DNA of 64,000 nucleotides from Brevibacillus sp. DP1.3A (GCF_013284245.2 NZ_CP085876.1:87001-151000); one strand, 5' to 3'; positions 9,278 through 18,883 are shown, counted from the first letter of the stretch. The notes: generated by a model from the letters alone, not told the origin. Made by a program: numbers and translations.

Positions 9278-9310
9278 AAGCTGGCCGATACGGTCGGCTT
9301 TTTTCTTTTC
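9278..9310 (+). terminator. Intrinsic terminator after rsmI
   Basis: GCTGGCCG pairs with CGGTCGGC (with G-U pairs) around a short loop, followed by a T-rich run. Confidence 0.8.
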
Positions 9311-9388
9311 GTCATCTCGACGGGTACGTGAATACGATGGTAAGGGGCGCTGCCGGTGCTTTCGGAAGGAATGGAAGGGGGATCAGCA

Positions 9389-10039
9389 GTGAGTATTCGT
9401 GATTCTCGTTTTATTGTGAATACAGACGAAAAAGACGATCACTTCATATTTACGCTGCCGGTTACATGGAACAGTAGACCGTACGAATATGCATGGGCCA
9501 AACAGTTTGCCAATCCGAATGACGTTGTGCTTGATTCGGCAAGCGGGATATGCCACCCATTCAAATTTTATTTGGCTGATCATTGTCGAGAAGTACACGC
9601 TTGTGATCTCGATAATCGGATACTATCTAAGGAAGCGATCTATCAAGATATTGTGGACGTATTTGGGAAAAGGGTAGCAGACAGCTTGCCTGCGCATTAT
9701 TTTGACGGTATTCATTATTGTCGAGCCAATTTGACCTACTTGCCATACTCGAATCAAAAGTTTGATACTGTATTTTGCATCTCTGTTCTCGAGCATCTCG
9801 AAGACCCGATTATGATGCAAGCATTTCGCGAATTTCACAGAGTGTTAAAAGACGATGGGCAGCTCGTACTCACTTTTGATTACCCACTGATCAATTTAGC
9901 TCGACTGCAACAAGTTTTGACAGAGGTTGGGCTACAGTTTTCTGGCGATGTATCCTTTGAAATGCCAGCAGATGTGGTCTATTCTGATTTGTATGCGCCT
10001 AGGCTGTTCTTCTTCCGAGCGCTGTTGAAGAAAAAATAG
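9389..10039 (+). CDS. Class I SAM-dependent methyltransferase of unknown substrate
   Basis: 216 residues from the GTG at 9389, preferred over a GTG at 9356 because GGAAGGGGG lies just before it. The motif I region VLDSASGICHPF is divergent from the usual DxGxGxG, but DLDN (the SAM-ribose acidic turn) and FDTVFCISVLEHLEDP are typical of the type 11 methyltransferase family. No neighbour indicates a substrate. It is not part of the B. subtilis order (rsmI is followed by abrB there), so it is an insertion relative to that genome. Confidence 0.75.
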   Translation: MSIRDSRFIVNTDEKDDHFIFTLPVTWNSRPYEYAWAKQFANPNDVVLDSASGICHPFKFYLADHCREVHACDLDNRILSKEAIYQDIVDVFGKRVADSLPAHYFDGIHYCRANLTYLPYSNQKFDTVFCISVLEHLEDPIMMQAFREFHRVLKDDGQLVLTFDYPLINLARLQQVLTEVGLQFSGDVSFEMPADVVYSDLYAPRLFFFRALLKKK

Positions 10040-10049
10040 CAAACAAATA

Positions 10050-10077
10050 GCCTTTGTGAGGCTCGTCCCACAAAGGC
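10050..10077. terminator. Hairpin between convergent methyltransferase gene and abrB
   Basis: GCCTTTGTG (10050-10058) pairs perfectly with CACAAAGGC (10069-10077). Flanking T-richness is modest on both strands; it probably serves both convergent genes. Confidence 0.7.
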
Positions 10078-10099
10078 ATGTTTATGTAATCAAATGATA

Positions 10100-10348
10100 T
10101 TAGCGTTTAACAGGCATTTCTGTCAGGCAATCTTGGCACACAATTTTACCTTTAAAGTGAGATACTTTGTCAGCGTTTCCACAGAAGATACATGCAGGCT
10201 CATACTTTTTCAGGATGATGCGCTCTCCGTCAACGTAGATTTCCAAAGCATCTTTCTCAGCGATACCCAGAGTGCGGCGCAATTCGATTGGAATAACAAC
10301 ACGACCCAATTCATCTACTTTGCGAACGATACCGGTTGATTTCATCAT
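10100..10348 (-). CDS. abrB: Transition state regulator AbrB
   Basis: 82 residues. AbrB is the tetrameric DNA-binding repressor that blocks post-exponential genes (spoVG among them) during growth and is itself shut off by Spo0A~P. The swapped-hairpin DNA-binding domain reads GIVRKVDELGRVVIPIELRR, followed by a C-terminal part with CIFCG. Two ATGs stand in tandem at 10348 and 10345; the first has the better distance to GGGAGGAG. The gene is transcribed against its neighbours from a strong promoter (10441-10469) with a Spo0A box just downstream. Confidence 0.96.
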   Translation of the reverse strand: MMKSTGIVRKVDELGRVVIPIELRRTLGIAEKDALEIYVDGERIILKKYEPACIFCGNADKVSHFKGKIVCQDCLTEMPVKR

Positions 10349-10418
10349 AGTTAAAATCTCCTCCCAAAATCTGTATATGTCGATGCTATTGTTATACGCT
10401 CATCATTTATCGTCAATA

Positions 10419-10425
10419 TTCGACA
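10419..10425 (-). promoter_or_regulatory. Spo0A box downstream of the abrB promoter
   Basis: Perfect TGTCGAA on the minus strand, starting about 10 bases after the expected transcription start of abrB. A 6/7 site (TGTCGAT, 10378-10384) lies further down. In B. subtilis Spo0A~P represses abrB from sites at equivalent places. Confidence 0.7.
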
Positions 10426-10440
10426 TTTTCTGTTGGAATA

Positions 10441-10469
10441 ATCATACCAGCCATTCCCAAAGGTGTCAA
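10441..10469 (-). promoter_or_regulatory. abrB sigma-A promoter
   Basis: Reading leftward, TTGACA (10464-10469), a 17-bp spacer, then TATGAT (10441-10446). Confidence 0.88.
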
Positions 10470-10598
10470 CATGATTTTGACAATTCCTTGAAAAGTAAAA
10501 TGTTTTTTCAAATCGAAAACGCTGTTATATCGGTGTTTCTCAAAGTGTTGGAAGCGATATGGAAGTTTTTATGGATAAAATTTACTGGAAGAATTGGG

Positions 10599-10645
10599 TG
10601 TCGAATAAGTCGACGAATGTCGAATCCCAACATGTCGATTCGACA
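10599..10645. promoter_or_regulatory. Cluster of four Spo0A boxes between abrB and metG
   Basis: TGTCGAA at 10599-10605 and 10618-10624 (plus), TGTCGAT at 10633-10639 (plus) and TGTCGAA at 10645-10639 (minus). The cluster lies about 130 bp upstream of the abrB -35 and about 95 bp upstream of the metG promoter. Confidence 0.65.
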
Positions 10646-10739
10646 AAAACTCCAAGTTTTCTCTTTTCTTCTTGTATTTTGTAAAGTTGGTGTGAAGCGA
10701 GCGATAAAATTCCTCAGGAAAATGGGCTTGCCGAGGATG

Positions 10740-10767
10740 TTTACAAAACAGGTTGGTCGTGTACAAT
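10740..10767 (+). promoter_or_regulatory. metG sigma-A promoter
   Basis: TTTACA (10740-10745), a 16-bp spacer, TACAAT (10762-10767). The T-box leader begins shortly after. Confidence 0.75.
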
Positions 10768-10794
10768 AGAGGATAAATAAAGCAAATGATAGCA

Positions 10795-11067
10795 AACGAC
10801 CATGATGGGAAGAGTAAGCCGATCATTCTTATTTCAGAGAGCCGGGGTAGCTGAGAACCGGTATAAGTGAGCAAGCTGAACATGGACCCTGAGTCTTGCA
10901 GATGAACAGTGACGGCATAGACCGTACCAAGTAGTTTGTGACGTAAGCCCACGTTACGGGTAGAGTCATGTTTTGACTCACCAAGTCCGTTTTCCGTGAG
11001 GGGACGGAGTGTTTGGGTGGTACCGCGAGATAGAGCTCGCCCCAATTTTTTTGGGGTGGGCTTTTCC
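10795..11067 (+). promoter_or_regulatory. Methionine-specific T-box leader of metG
   Basis: A tRNA-sensing leader that raises metG transcription when tRNA(Met) is uncharged. The specifier loop has GAACATGGACC with the Met codon ATG at 10882-10884. The conserved T-box GGGTGGTACCGCG is at 11015-11027, its TGGT bulge pairing with the acceptor end of tRNA. The competing terminator is AGCTCGCCCCAA with TTGGGGTGGGCT followed by T (11034-11067). Confidence 0.93.
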
Positions 11068-11105
11068 TTATTTTAATAAACGTAAACAGGAGGGGAATAG
11101 TTGCA

Positions 11106-13133
11106 ATGAAACCTACTTATTACATCACAACACCGATCTACTATCCAAGTAACAAACTCCATATCGGTAACGCCTACACCACAATCGCGTGTGATGCATT
11201 AGCTCGTTATAAGCGTTTGCGCGGCTATGATGTGTATTATCTGACAGGGACAGATGAGCATGGACAAAAGCTCCAAGAGCGTGCAGCCGAAGAAGGCAAA
11301 CAACCGCTCGAATTCATTGACCCGATTGTCGATTGGGTAAAGGATCTGTGGCAAAAGCTGGACATCTCTTATGACGATTTCATCCGTACCACAGAGCCTC
11401 GTCATAAAGAGGTCGTACAAAAAGTGTTCCAACGCCTGCTCGACCAAGGTGATATTTATTTGGGCGAGTACGAGGGCTTCTATTGTGTACCTTGCGAGGC
11501 TTTCTGGACAGAAACCCAAGCGAAAACGGACAACGGGTATGCTTGCCCAGACTGTGGTCGCGAAGTGAAAAAAGTGAAGGAGAAAAACTACTTCTTCCGC
11601 ATGTCCAAGTATCAGGACAGACTGCTTGCGCACATCGAAGCAAACCCTGAATTTATTCAACCGGAGAGCCGCCGCAACGAAATGATCAACAACTTCCTGA
11701 AGCCAGGTCTCCAGGATTTGTCCGTATCCCGCAGTACATTTGACTGGGGAATCAAGGTGCCAAGCGATCCAGAGCACGTTATTTACGTATGGATCGATGC
11801 ATTGACGAACTATATTTCTGCTCTCGGCTATTTGTCCGAGGACGACAGCAAATACCGTAACTTCTGGCCAGCCAATGTTCATATGGTTGGAAAAGACATT
11901 TTGCGCTTCCATACGATCTACTGGCCAATCCTGTTGATGGCACTGGATATCCCGTTGCCAAAACAAATTTTTGGTCATGGCTGGCTTCTGATGCCGGATG
12001 GAAAAATGTCAAAATCCAAGGGCAATGTCATTGACCCGAAGGTTTTGATCGACCGTTACGGTTCTGACGGCGTTCGCTACTTCCTGCTTCGTGAAATCAA
12101 CTTCGGTCAGGATGGCATCTTCACGCCAGAATCGTTCGTACAGCGTCTGAACTACGACTTGGCTAATGATATTGGAAACCTGCTGAGCCGTTCCGCTACG
12201 ATGATTGAGAAATATTTCGATGGTATCGTTCCAGCTCCACAAGATGCAGGAGAGCCGGATGACAGCTTGATCGGCCTCGCGATGAAAACGAAGGCGCTGG
12301 TGGAAGAGCACGTGGAAGAAATGCGCTTCTCCAATGCACTGGCTCACATCTGGGAACTGGTGGGACGCACAAACAAATACATCGACGAGACCATGCCTTG
12401 GAATTTGGCAAAAACCGAAGAAACCAAAGGTCGTCTGGCAACCGTTATGTACAATTTGGTGGAAAGCATCCGCATTAGCTCCGTGCTGATCCAACCGTTC
12501 ATGACCAAAGCACCAGCGAAAATTTGGGATCAACTGGGTATTTTGGGCAATGAAGAAGCAACCAACTGGGAATCTGCAAGTGTATGGGGTGGATTGCCTG
12601 CTGGAAGTACCGTTAGCCGCAAGGAACTGCTCTTCCCTCGTCTGGATGTCCAAGCCGAACTGGCTTTCATCGACGAATCGACAGCAGAGGCACGTCGCCA
12701 AGCGGAGGAAAACAAGAAAAAGCAAGCAGCTTTGAAAGGGGAAGCACCTGTGAGTGAAACAAACACTAACCAAACAGAAGCAGCAACGGACAAACCAGCT
12801 GATGCAAAAGAAGAAATCAGCATCGACGATTTTGGGAAAGTAGAGCTGCGCGTCGCACAGGTAGTGGAATGTGCCAAGCACCCAAATGCTGACAAACTGT
12901 TGGTTCTGCAATTGGATCTCGGCTACGAGAAGCGCCAGGTTGTTTCTGGTATCGCGAAATACTACTCCCCAGAAGATATGGTCGGCAAAAAAGTGATCCT
13001 CGTAGCCAACCTGAAGCCAGTGAAGCTTCGCGGTGAGCTGTCTCAAGGGATGATCTTGGCAGCATCGGCAGGAGATCAGTTGACACTTGCGACTGTTGAC
13101 CCAAGTATGCCAAACGGAGCAATCGTGAAGTAA
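11106..13133 (+). CDS. metG: Methionyl-tRNA synthetase
   Basis: 675 residues. It charges tRNA(Met) with methionine. The class I signature HIGN lies near residue 20, a zinc knuckle with CVPCEAFW and CPDCGREV follows, and KMSKSKGNV is the second signature. The C-terminal 110 residues (from about DDFGKVELRVAQV) are a tRNA-binding EMAP/Trbp111 domain that promotes dimerisation, joined by an Ala/Glu-rich linker. The start ATG follows AACAGGAGGGG. Expression is set by the T-box leader upstream. tatD follows 27 bp after the stop. Confidence 0.97.
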   Translation: MKPTYYITTPIYYPSNKLHIGNAYTTIACDALARYKRLRGYDVYYLTGTDEHGQKLQERAAEEGKQPLEFIDPIVDWVKDLWQKLDISYDDFIRTTEPRHKEVVQKVFQRLLDQGDIYLGEYEGFYCVPCEAFWTETQAKTDNGYACPDCGREVKKVKEKNYFFRMSKYQDRLLAHIEANPEFIQPESRRNEMINNFLKPGLQDLSVSRSTFDWGIKVPSDPEHVIYVWIDALTNYISALGYLSEDDSKYRNFWPANVHMVGKDILRFHTIYWPILLMALDIPLPKQIFGHGWLLMPDGKMSKSKGNVIDPKVLIDRYGSDGVRYFLLREINFGQDGIFTPESFVQRLNYDLANDIGNLLSRSATMIEKYFDGIVPAPQDAGEPDDSLIGLAMKTKALVEEHVEEMRFSNALAHIWELVGRTNKYIDETMPWNLAKTEETKGRLATVMYNLVESIRISSVLIQPFMTKAPAKIWDQLGILGNEEATNWESASVWGGLPAGSTVSRKELLFPRLDVQAELAFIDESTAEARRQAEENKKKQAALKGEAPVSETNTNQTEAATDKPADAKEEISIDDFGKVELRVAQVVECAKHPNADKLLVLQLDLGYEKRQVVSGIAKYYSPEDMVGKKVILVANLKPVKLRGELSQGMILAASAGDQLTLATVDPSMPNGAIVK

Positions 13134-13160
13134 CGAGGGCAAGGAAAGGAAGGACCCATC

Positions 13161-13931
13161 TTGTTATTTGAAACCCATGCTCATCTAAATGCGAAGGAAT
13201 TCGATGAAGATCGTGCAGAGGTCATTGCTCGTGCGCAAGAAAATGGCGTCAGTACGATTGTGAACATTGGATTCAACGCTGAAACAATTCCAAGCTGCAT
13301 GGATTTGGCTCATGCGTATGACTTTATTTACGCTGTCATCGGTTGGCATCCACAAGACGCCAAGGACATGACAGACGAACACCTAGAATGGATCGAGGAA
13401 CTCAGTCGTGATCCGAAAGTAGTGGGATTGGGTGAAATGGGCTTGGACTACTACTGGGATACGTCGCCGCGTGATGTGCAGGCAGAGGTATTCCGCAAGC
13501 AGATTCGTCTGGCTCGCAAGCTCGACATGCCGATCATCATCCACAATCGCGATGCGCACCAAGACGTTTTGACGATCCTGAAGGAAGAGAAGGCAGCAGA
13601 TGTTGGCGGCATCATGCACTGCTTCTCTGGCAGCTGGGAAACAGCGAAGCAGGCACTCGATATGAATTTTTATATTTCGTTCGGTGGTCCGCTAACATTC
13701 AAAAATGCCAAGCAGCCAAAAGAAGTAGCAGCGAAGGTACCGCTAGACAAGCTGTTGATAGAGACAGATTGCCCGTATCTCACTCCGCATCCTTTCCGTG
13801 GAAAGCGAAATGAGAGTGGATATGTGCGTTATGTCTGTGAGGAAATGGCGAACATTCATGGTTTGTCTTACGAGGAAATGGCACAAATTACCGCAGACAA
13901 CGCTAGACGTCTTTTTCGCATGAACGGTTAA
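13161..13931 (+). CDS. tatD: TatD family metal-dependent hydrolase (DNase)
   Basis: 256 residues from a TTG preceded by AAGGAAAGGAAGGA. A TIM-barrel metal-dependent nuclease; E. coli TatD has 3'-5' exonuclease activity. Metal ligands are visible in THAHLN near the N-terminus, GEMGLDYYW, IHNRDAH, MHCFSG and ETDCPYLTP. It corresponds to yabD, which follows metS in B. subtilis. A strong terminator closes the metG-tatD unit. Confidence 0.95.
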   Translation: MLFETHAHLNAKEFDEDRAEVIARAQENGVSTIVNIGFNAETIPSCMDLAHAYDFIYAVIGWHPQDAKDMTDEHLEWIEELSRDPKVVGLGEMGLDYYWDTSPRDVQAEVFRKQIRLARKLDMPIIIHNRDAHQDVLTILKEEKAADVGGIMHCFSGSWETAKQALDMNFYISFGGPLTFKNAKQPKEVAAKVPLDKLLIETDCPYLTPHPFRGKRNESGYVRYVCEEMANIHGLSYEEMAQITADNARRLFRMNG

Positions 13932-13933
13932 TA

Positions 13934-13976
13934 AAAACGGGAAATCACGATTCATCACGTGATTTCCCGTTTTTTT
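13934..13976 (+). terminator. Intrinsic terminator after tatD
   Basis: AACGGGAAATCAC pairs perfectly with GTGATTTCCCGTT, followed by T7. Confidence 0.95.
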
Positions 13977-14145
13977 GTGTCAGTTAACCGGGTTCTACTC
14001 CATTTTGTCGACGCATACGATGAACAATGTGTCGAACGATTATTGTCCATCCGACATGGTTTCTCGACAGGTTTCTGCTACCATTCGCCATGCATATTTT
14101 GCTAGTCTGGTACCATTATCGCTTCAGCCAAAAGGGAGGGTAAAT
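13977..14145. other. Intergenic region with three Spo0A-like sites
   Basis: No gene is evident. It holds TGTCGAC (14006-14012), TGTCGAA (14030-14036) and, on the minus strand, TGTCGAG (14069-14063). All three are upstream of the yabE promoter, and a role in its control is inferred. Confidence 0.35.
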
Positions 14146-14174
14146 TTGACAAAGCCGGGAAAGTGAAATACAAT
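14146..14174 (+). promoter_or_regulatory. yabE sigma-A promoter
   Basis: Consensus TTGACA (14146-14151), 17-bp spacer, TACAAT (14169-14174). The message would have a 5' leader of about 110 bases. Confidence 0.85.
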
Positions 14175-14289
14175 CAAAGCCGACCTTGTGAAGTACCGGC
14201 CACTTCCAGAATATTAGTGCAATTACATCGACCCTTACCTGGCTAGACAAGAAGAGCCTTGTGCTTTTCTAGGAAAAGGAGTGTGGGAA

Positions 14290-15387
14290 ATGGAGTTACG
14301 CGCGATATGGGAAAGGTATAAGAATCGTGGGCTAGTCATGTTTGGCTGCCTTGCTCTTGTGCTCGTTCCCATGATTGGCTATTTCTCTGCCCAGGCTACT
14401 CAGCCAAAACAGGTCACTTTTTCGTTGGACGGAGAAAGCAAGACGGTCGCTACAAAAGCCAAGACCGTTGAGCAGTTCTTAACCGAGAGGAACATTACGG
14501 TAACGGAAAAGGATTCCCTTCAACCGACACCTGAGACGAAGCTATCAGACGGAGCACTCATTACTTTATATACGACCTGGTCCATACCAGTCCAGGTTGA
14601 CGGGCAGAAAAAAACGATAGAGACACTTAGTCGTGATGTTGCTGGTGCGTTGAAGGACGGCGGCATCGTGCTAGGTGAGAAGGACCGGGTAGAACCGGCA
14701 TTGACCGCTACACTTACCAAGGACTCCTCGATCAGCGTAAAGCGGGTTGTTGAGAAAATGGTAAAAGTCGATGAGCGAGTCACCTTTCAAGAAATACGCA
14801 AAAATGATCCAGCGCTGGAAAAAGGTAAGACCCGCGTATTACAGAGCGGGCAAGAAGGTAAGGCAATTGCACACTATAAGCTAGTCATGGAAGATGGAAA
14901 AGAAGTCTCCCGTGATCTGGTCAAAAGAGATGTACTTGTACCGAAGAAAGATAATGTCGTAGCCATGGGTACCGCAATCCCAATGTTGCAGAAAAAGGGT
15001 CAACCAGATCGGGTCCTGGTTGCTTCTGCAGCGGGTCCGGTCTCGCGTGGTGGAAAAGTGTTTAGGCCGAAAAAAGTACTGAACGGGGTTACCCTGACTG
15101 CATATACTCCTTCGGGAGGTGGCAAACACCCAAGCTCTCCGGGATATGGACGCACATCGACAGGGGTAAAAGCCAAGGCAGGTCACACCATCGCTGTAGA
15201 TCCTAAAGTCATTCCGTATGGATGGTGGGTGTACATTGAAGGTATTGGGTATCGTCGAGCTGAAGATACGGGTGGAGCCATGAAAGGTGGCAAAATCGAC
15301 GTATTCGTAGGCACGGAGTCCGAGGCGAGGAAATTCGGTCGCAAGCGAAACAAAACTGTATATATCATTGGACCACAGAAGCCTTAG
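14290..15387 (+). CDS. yabE: YabE-like cell-wall protein with DUF348, G5 and 3D domains
   Basis: 365 residues from the ATG at 14290; the GTG at 14281 overlaps the ribosome binding site AAAGGAG. A membrane helix or signal anchor (VMFGCLALVLVPMIGYFSA) is followed by repeated DUF348 units of about 55 residues (VTFSLDGESKTVATKAKTV and VPVQVDGQKKTIETLSR-type starts), then a G5-like segment, and a C-terminal 3D domain with the aspartates of AVDP, DTGGAMKG and KIDVFVG. This architecture belongs to the Rpf/Sps and YabE group of putative peptidoglycan lytic or binding enzymes. It acts outside the membrane, probably in wall turnover or spore resuscitation (inferred). Confidence 0.9.
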   Translation: MELRAIWERYKNRGLVMFGCLALVLVPMIGYFSAQATQPKQVTFSLDGESKTVATKAKTVEQFLTERNITVTEKDSLQPTPETKLSDGALITLYTTWSIPVQVDGQKKTIETLSRDVAGALKDGGIVLGEKDRVEPALTATLTKDSSISVKRVVEKMVKVDERVTFQEIRKNDPALEKGKTRVLQSGQEGKAIAHYKLVMEDGKEVSRDLVKRDVLVPKKDNVVAMGTAIPMLQKKGQPDRVLVASAAGPVSRGGKVFRPKKVLNGVTLTAYTPSGGGKHPSSPGYGRTSTGVKAKAGHTIAVDPKVIPYGWWVYIEGIGYRRAEDTGGAMKGGKIDVFVGTESEARKFGRKRNKTVYIIGPQKP

Positions 15388-15418
15388 GACAGGAGCGATT
15401 GCTCCTGTTCTTCTGTTT
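15388..15418 (+). terminator. Intrinsic terminator after yabE
   Basis: ACAGGAGC-GATT-GCTCCTGT perfect stem, followed by a T-rich stretch. Confidence 0.82.
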
Positions 15419-15555
15419 CCTCCAAGGTTATTGTGATAAGCTGTTTGTTAGTTAGACGATCCTGTTTTACCAAATGTTTCATGTATTTTTTGCTTGAGGT
15501 ACGGTTTTTTTTGGAACACTAGTATCGTACCGACTTTGTACGAAAGTGGGAGCAC

Positions 15556-16107
15556 ATGATGAAGATCAAGGAAGTCATCGTGGTGGAAGGTCGAGACGAT
15601 ACCGCAACAATCAAGCGTGCGGTTAATGCCGATACGATTGAAACTGGCGGTTCTGCCATTCATAAAAGAACGATTGAAAAAATCAGGCTGGCGCAACAAA
15701 AACGCGGTGTTATTATTTTTACAGACCCCGATTATCAAGGGGAGCGCATCCGAAAAATTATCAGCAAGTCAGTTCCAGGCTGCAAGCATGCATTTATTAC
15801 CCAAGAGGACGGGACCAAAAAGGGCGACATCGGCGTCGAGAATGCGACACCTGATGTGATTATTCGTGCGCTCTCAGAAGTACGTACCGAAATGGCGGAA
15901 ACGGCTGGAGAGATTACCTCTGACGATCTGTTGGAAAATGGCCTGACGTCCGGAGTAGATGCCAAAGAACGCAGAATTAAGCTGGGAGAAGCATTGGGGA
16001 TCGGATACGCCAACGCCAAGCAAATGCTGCAGCGGCTCAATGCCTTCCAAATTAGTCGAGAAGAATTCGAAGCGGCCATTACGGCCATCAACAAAGAGAG
16101 GGAGTAA
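15556..16107 (+). CDS. rnmV: Ribonuclease M5
   Basis: 183 residues. RNase M5 performs the final maturation of 5S rRNA. The Toprim fold shows VVEGRDDTATIKRAV at the N-terminus (catalytic Glu) and FTDPDYQGERIRK (the DxD motif). Tandem ATGs occur at 15556 and 15559. Neighbour order yabE-rnmV-rsmA is conserved. The gene is followed by rsmA after 3 bp, so the two are coupled. Confidence 0.95.
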   Translation: MMKIKEVIVVEGRDDTATIKRAVNADTIETGGSAIHKRTIEKIRLAQQKRGVIIFTDPDYQGERIRKIISKSVPGCKHAFITQEDGTKKGDIGVENATPDVIIRALSEVRTEMAETAGEITSDDLLENGLTSGVDAKERRIKLGEALGIGYANAKQMLQRLNAFQISREEFEAAITAINKERE

Positions 16108-17004
<897 letters not shown>

Positions 17005-17013
17005 ATCGTGTAG

Positions 17014-17061
17014 ACAACCCCCTTATTTTTGGGCGAGATCACCCAAGAATGGGGGTTTTTG
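17014..17061 (+). terminator. Intrinsic terminator after rsmA
   Basis: AACCCCC and the inner TTTTTGGGCG arm pair with CACCCAAGAA and GGGGGTT, followed by TTTTT. Confidence 0.88.
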
Positions 17062-17125
17062 TGTATTTATGCCCTTTATGCATATCTTTTGACAAATATC
17101 TACGTTTTTTATGAAAAAAACCCCG

Positions 17126-17195
17126 TTGACAAAATATCTGCCGGGTTGCTATAATTTTTTATTTCTTTGACAAAATATAAGTGAGCTGTTATAAT
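17126..17195 (+). promoter_or_regulatory. Two tandem sigma-A promoters of veg
   Basis: The upstream promoter is TTGACA (17126-17131), 18-bp spacer, TATAAT (17150-17155). The downstream one is TTGACA (17167-17172), 17-bp spacer, TATAAT (17190-17195). Both hexamer pairs match consensus exactly, predicting very strong expression, as known for veg. Confidence 0.9.
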
Positions 17196-17220
17196 AGATG
17201 TAAGCGAGGTGGATGGAACA

Positions 17221-17493
17221 ATGGCAAGAAACGCGTTACTTGACATTAAACGTAGTTTAGACGGACACATTGGTGAGCGCATCCTGCTGAAGGCTAATGG
17301 CGGTCGCCGCAAAACCGTTGAACGTAGTGGCATCCTCGAAGAAACTTACCCATCTGTGTTTGTGGTAAAGCTGGATGACGACCAACTCTTTGAGCGGGTA
17401 TCTTACAGCTATGCTGACATCTTGACGGAAACAGTAGAATTGACGGTGTGCCGCGAAAACGAGCACATCCGCATCACATTTGTACAACAGTAG
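17221..17493 (+). CDS. veg: Veg protein
   Basis: 90 residues from the ATG at 17221, preceded by GCGAGGTGG; an in-frame ATG at 17209 lies before that ribosome binding site and is rejected. The sequence from [19 protein letters not shown] matches Veg, a small conserved protein reported to stimulate biofilm formation in B. subtilis. Its molecular activity is not established. It is a single-gene unit between strong promoters and a perfect terminator. Confidence 0.94.
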   Translation: MARNALLDIKRSLDGHIGERILLKANGGRRKTVERSGILEETYPSVFVVKLDDDQLFERVSYSYADILTETVELTVCRENEHIRITFVQQ

Positions 17494-17524
17494 AGCCCTT
17501 TTGGGTTCTACTGTTTTGTTTTTT
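17487..17524 (+). terminator. Intrinsic terminator after veg
   Basis: ACAGTAGAGCCC (17487-17498) pairs with GGGTTCTACTGT (17503-17514) with one G-U, followed by T-rich sequence. It overlaps the veg stop codon. Confidence 0.93.
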
Positions 17525-17610
17525 ATATCGAAAAGCTCTGAACATTTGGTTGAGGCAATAAAAAGAGCGGCATGGAGCACACTAAGCCTGTCAACGAGAA
17601 GGAGGGTGCT

Positions 17611-17790
17611 ATGGGTCGCAGACGAGGAATGATGTCAGAGCAGTTTAAGATGGAGCTGGCCAAAGAGCTTGGGTTTTACGATACGGTAAAAGCCGAGGGT
17701 TGGGGAGGCATCACGACACGGGACGCGGGTAACATGGTCAAGCGCGCTGTTCAGCTTGCTGAGGAAGCATTAGCCGCTAAGCGATTGTAG
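17611..17790 (+). CDS. sspF: Minor alpha/beta-type small acid-soluble spore protein SspF
   Basis: 59 residues from the ATG at 17611, with GAGAAGGAGGG just before it; an upstream in-frame ATG at 17572 is rejected. MGRRRG opens the protein, and [19 protein letters not shown] and [11 protein letters not shown] carry the two DNA-binding helices and the protease-cleavage region of alpha/beta SASPs. Made in the forespore under sigma-G (known for the family), it coats spore DNA. The order veg-sspF-ispE is conserved. Confidence 0.95.
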   Translation: MGRRRGMMSEQFKMELAKELGFYDTVKAEGWGGITTRDAGNMVKRAVQLAEEALAAKRL

Positions 17791-17841
17791 CGTTTGGTTT
17801 GATCGTACTGACGTTTCTCACCATATAAACACTCGTTGACA

Positions 17842-17866
17842 AGGCCGGGGCATCCCGGCTTTTTTC
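17842..17866 (+). terminator. Intrinsic terminator after sspF
   Basis: GCCGGG-GCAT-CCCGGC stem followed by T6. Confidence 0.92.
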
Positions 17867-18004
17867 TATAAAGAGAGCTGAATTTTCGAAATACCCATAA
17901 TGATCTCGATCCTATTCTTTTTAATTGATCAAGTGGCATGGGAGAGTTTGCCTATGCTACAATAAGAGACTAGGAAATTTAGAAAGTAGGCAGAGGTGAA
18001 TTAC

Positions 18005-18883
18005 GTGCGTATCTCGGTCAAAGCTCCGGCCAAAATAAATTTGACTCTCGACGTGCTTGCCAAACGGCCGGACGGTTATCACGAAGTAGAAATGGTGATG
18101 ACAACCGTAGACTTGGCAGATCGTGTGGACATGACTCTACGCGAGGATGGTGAGATAACGCTGGACTGTTCTGCCAGCTTCGTACCGGATGATATCCGTA
18201 ACCACGCATATAAAGCGGCAACGCTCATGAAAGAAAAATTTCAAGTACGCCAGGGCGTACACTTGTATATCGACAAGCAAATTCCGGTTGCGGCTGGACT
18301 GGCAGGTGGCAGCAGTGATGCAGCAGCAACACTGCGCGGCTTGAACCAATTGTGGAATCTCGGGCTGACCAGAGATGAGCTGGCTAAAATCGGCGCGGAA
18401 ATTGGCTCTGATGTGCCATTTTGCGTTTATGGAGGAACAGCGCTGGCGACGGGGCGTGGTGAACAGATTGCGCATCTGGGAGCGCCTGCGCCGTGCTGGG
18501 TCATTCTAGCCAAGCCGCCTATCGGAGTATCTACCCCGGATGTATACGGAAACCTGCGTGTGGCCCAGATCGATAATCATCCCGATACCAAACAAATGCT
18601 GCAAGCCATCGCGACCCAAGACTTTTCACTCATGTGCCAATCTCTTGGGAATGTGTTGGAGAACGTCACGCTCTCGCTCCATCCACAAGTAAAACAGATC
18701 AAGGATCTCATGATCGCTTCGGGGGCAGATGGTGTCCTGATGTCTGGCAGCGGCCCTACTGTGTTTGCTCTTGTGCAAAAGGAAGCGAAAGTACATCGGA
18801 TTTACAACGCGTTGCGAGGTTTTGTCAAAGATGTGTTTGTTGTCCGAATGTTAGGCGCTCAAGATGGGGAAATACTTGCATAA
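18005..18883 (+). CDS. ispE: 4-(cytidine 5'-diphospho)-2-C-methyl-D-erythritol kinase
   Basis: 292 residues from the GTG at 18005; the alternative GTG at 17996 is part of the AGAGGTG ribosome binding site. IspE phosphorylates CDP-methylerythritol in the MEP route to isoprenoids. GHMP-kinase motifs are [12 protein letters not shown] at the N-terminus, [19 protein letters not shown] (the ATP loop) and [11 protein letters not shown] near the end. Family length is about 290. Confidence 0.96.
   Translation: MRISVKAPAKINLTLDVLAKRPDGYHEVEMVMTTVDLADRVDMTLREDGEITLDCSASFVPDDIRNHAYKAATLMKEKFQVRQGVHLYIDKQIPVAAGLAGGSSDAAATLRGLNQLWNLGLTRDELAKIGAEIGSDVPFCVYGGTALATGRGEQIAHLGAPAPCWVILAKPPIGVSTPDVYGNLRVAQIDNHPDTKQMLQAIATQDFSLMCQSLGNVLENVTLSLHPQVKQIKDLMIASGADGVLMSGSGPTVFALVQKEAKVHRIYNALRGFVKDVFVVRMLGAQDGEILA

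Noticed and set aside
12009..13142. 377-codon leftward frame over metG
   Set aside because: Antisense shadow with Cys/Phe/His-rich composition.
13975..14166. 63-codon rightward frame between tatD and yabE
   Set aside because: No ribosome binding site, no family resemblance, and it runs through the yabE promoter and Spo0A-like sites.
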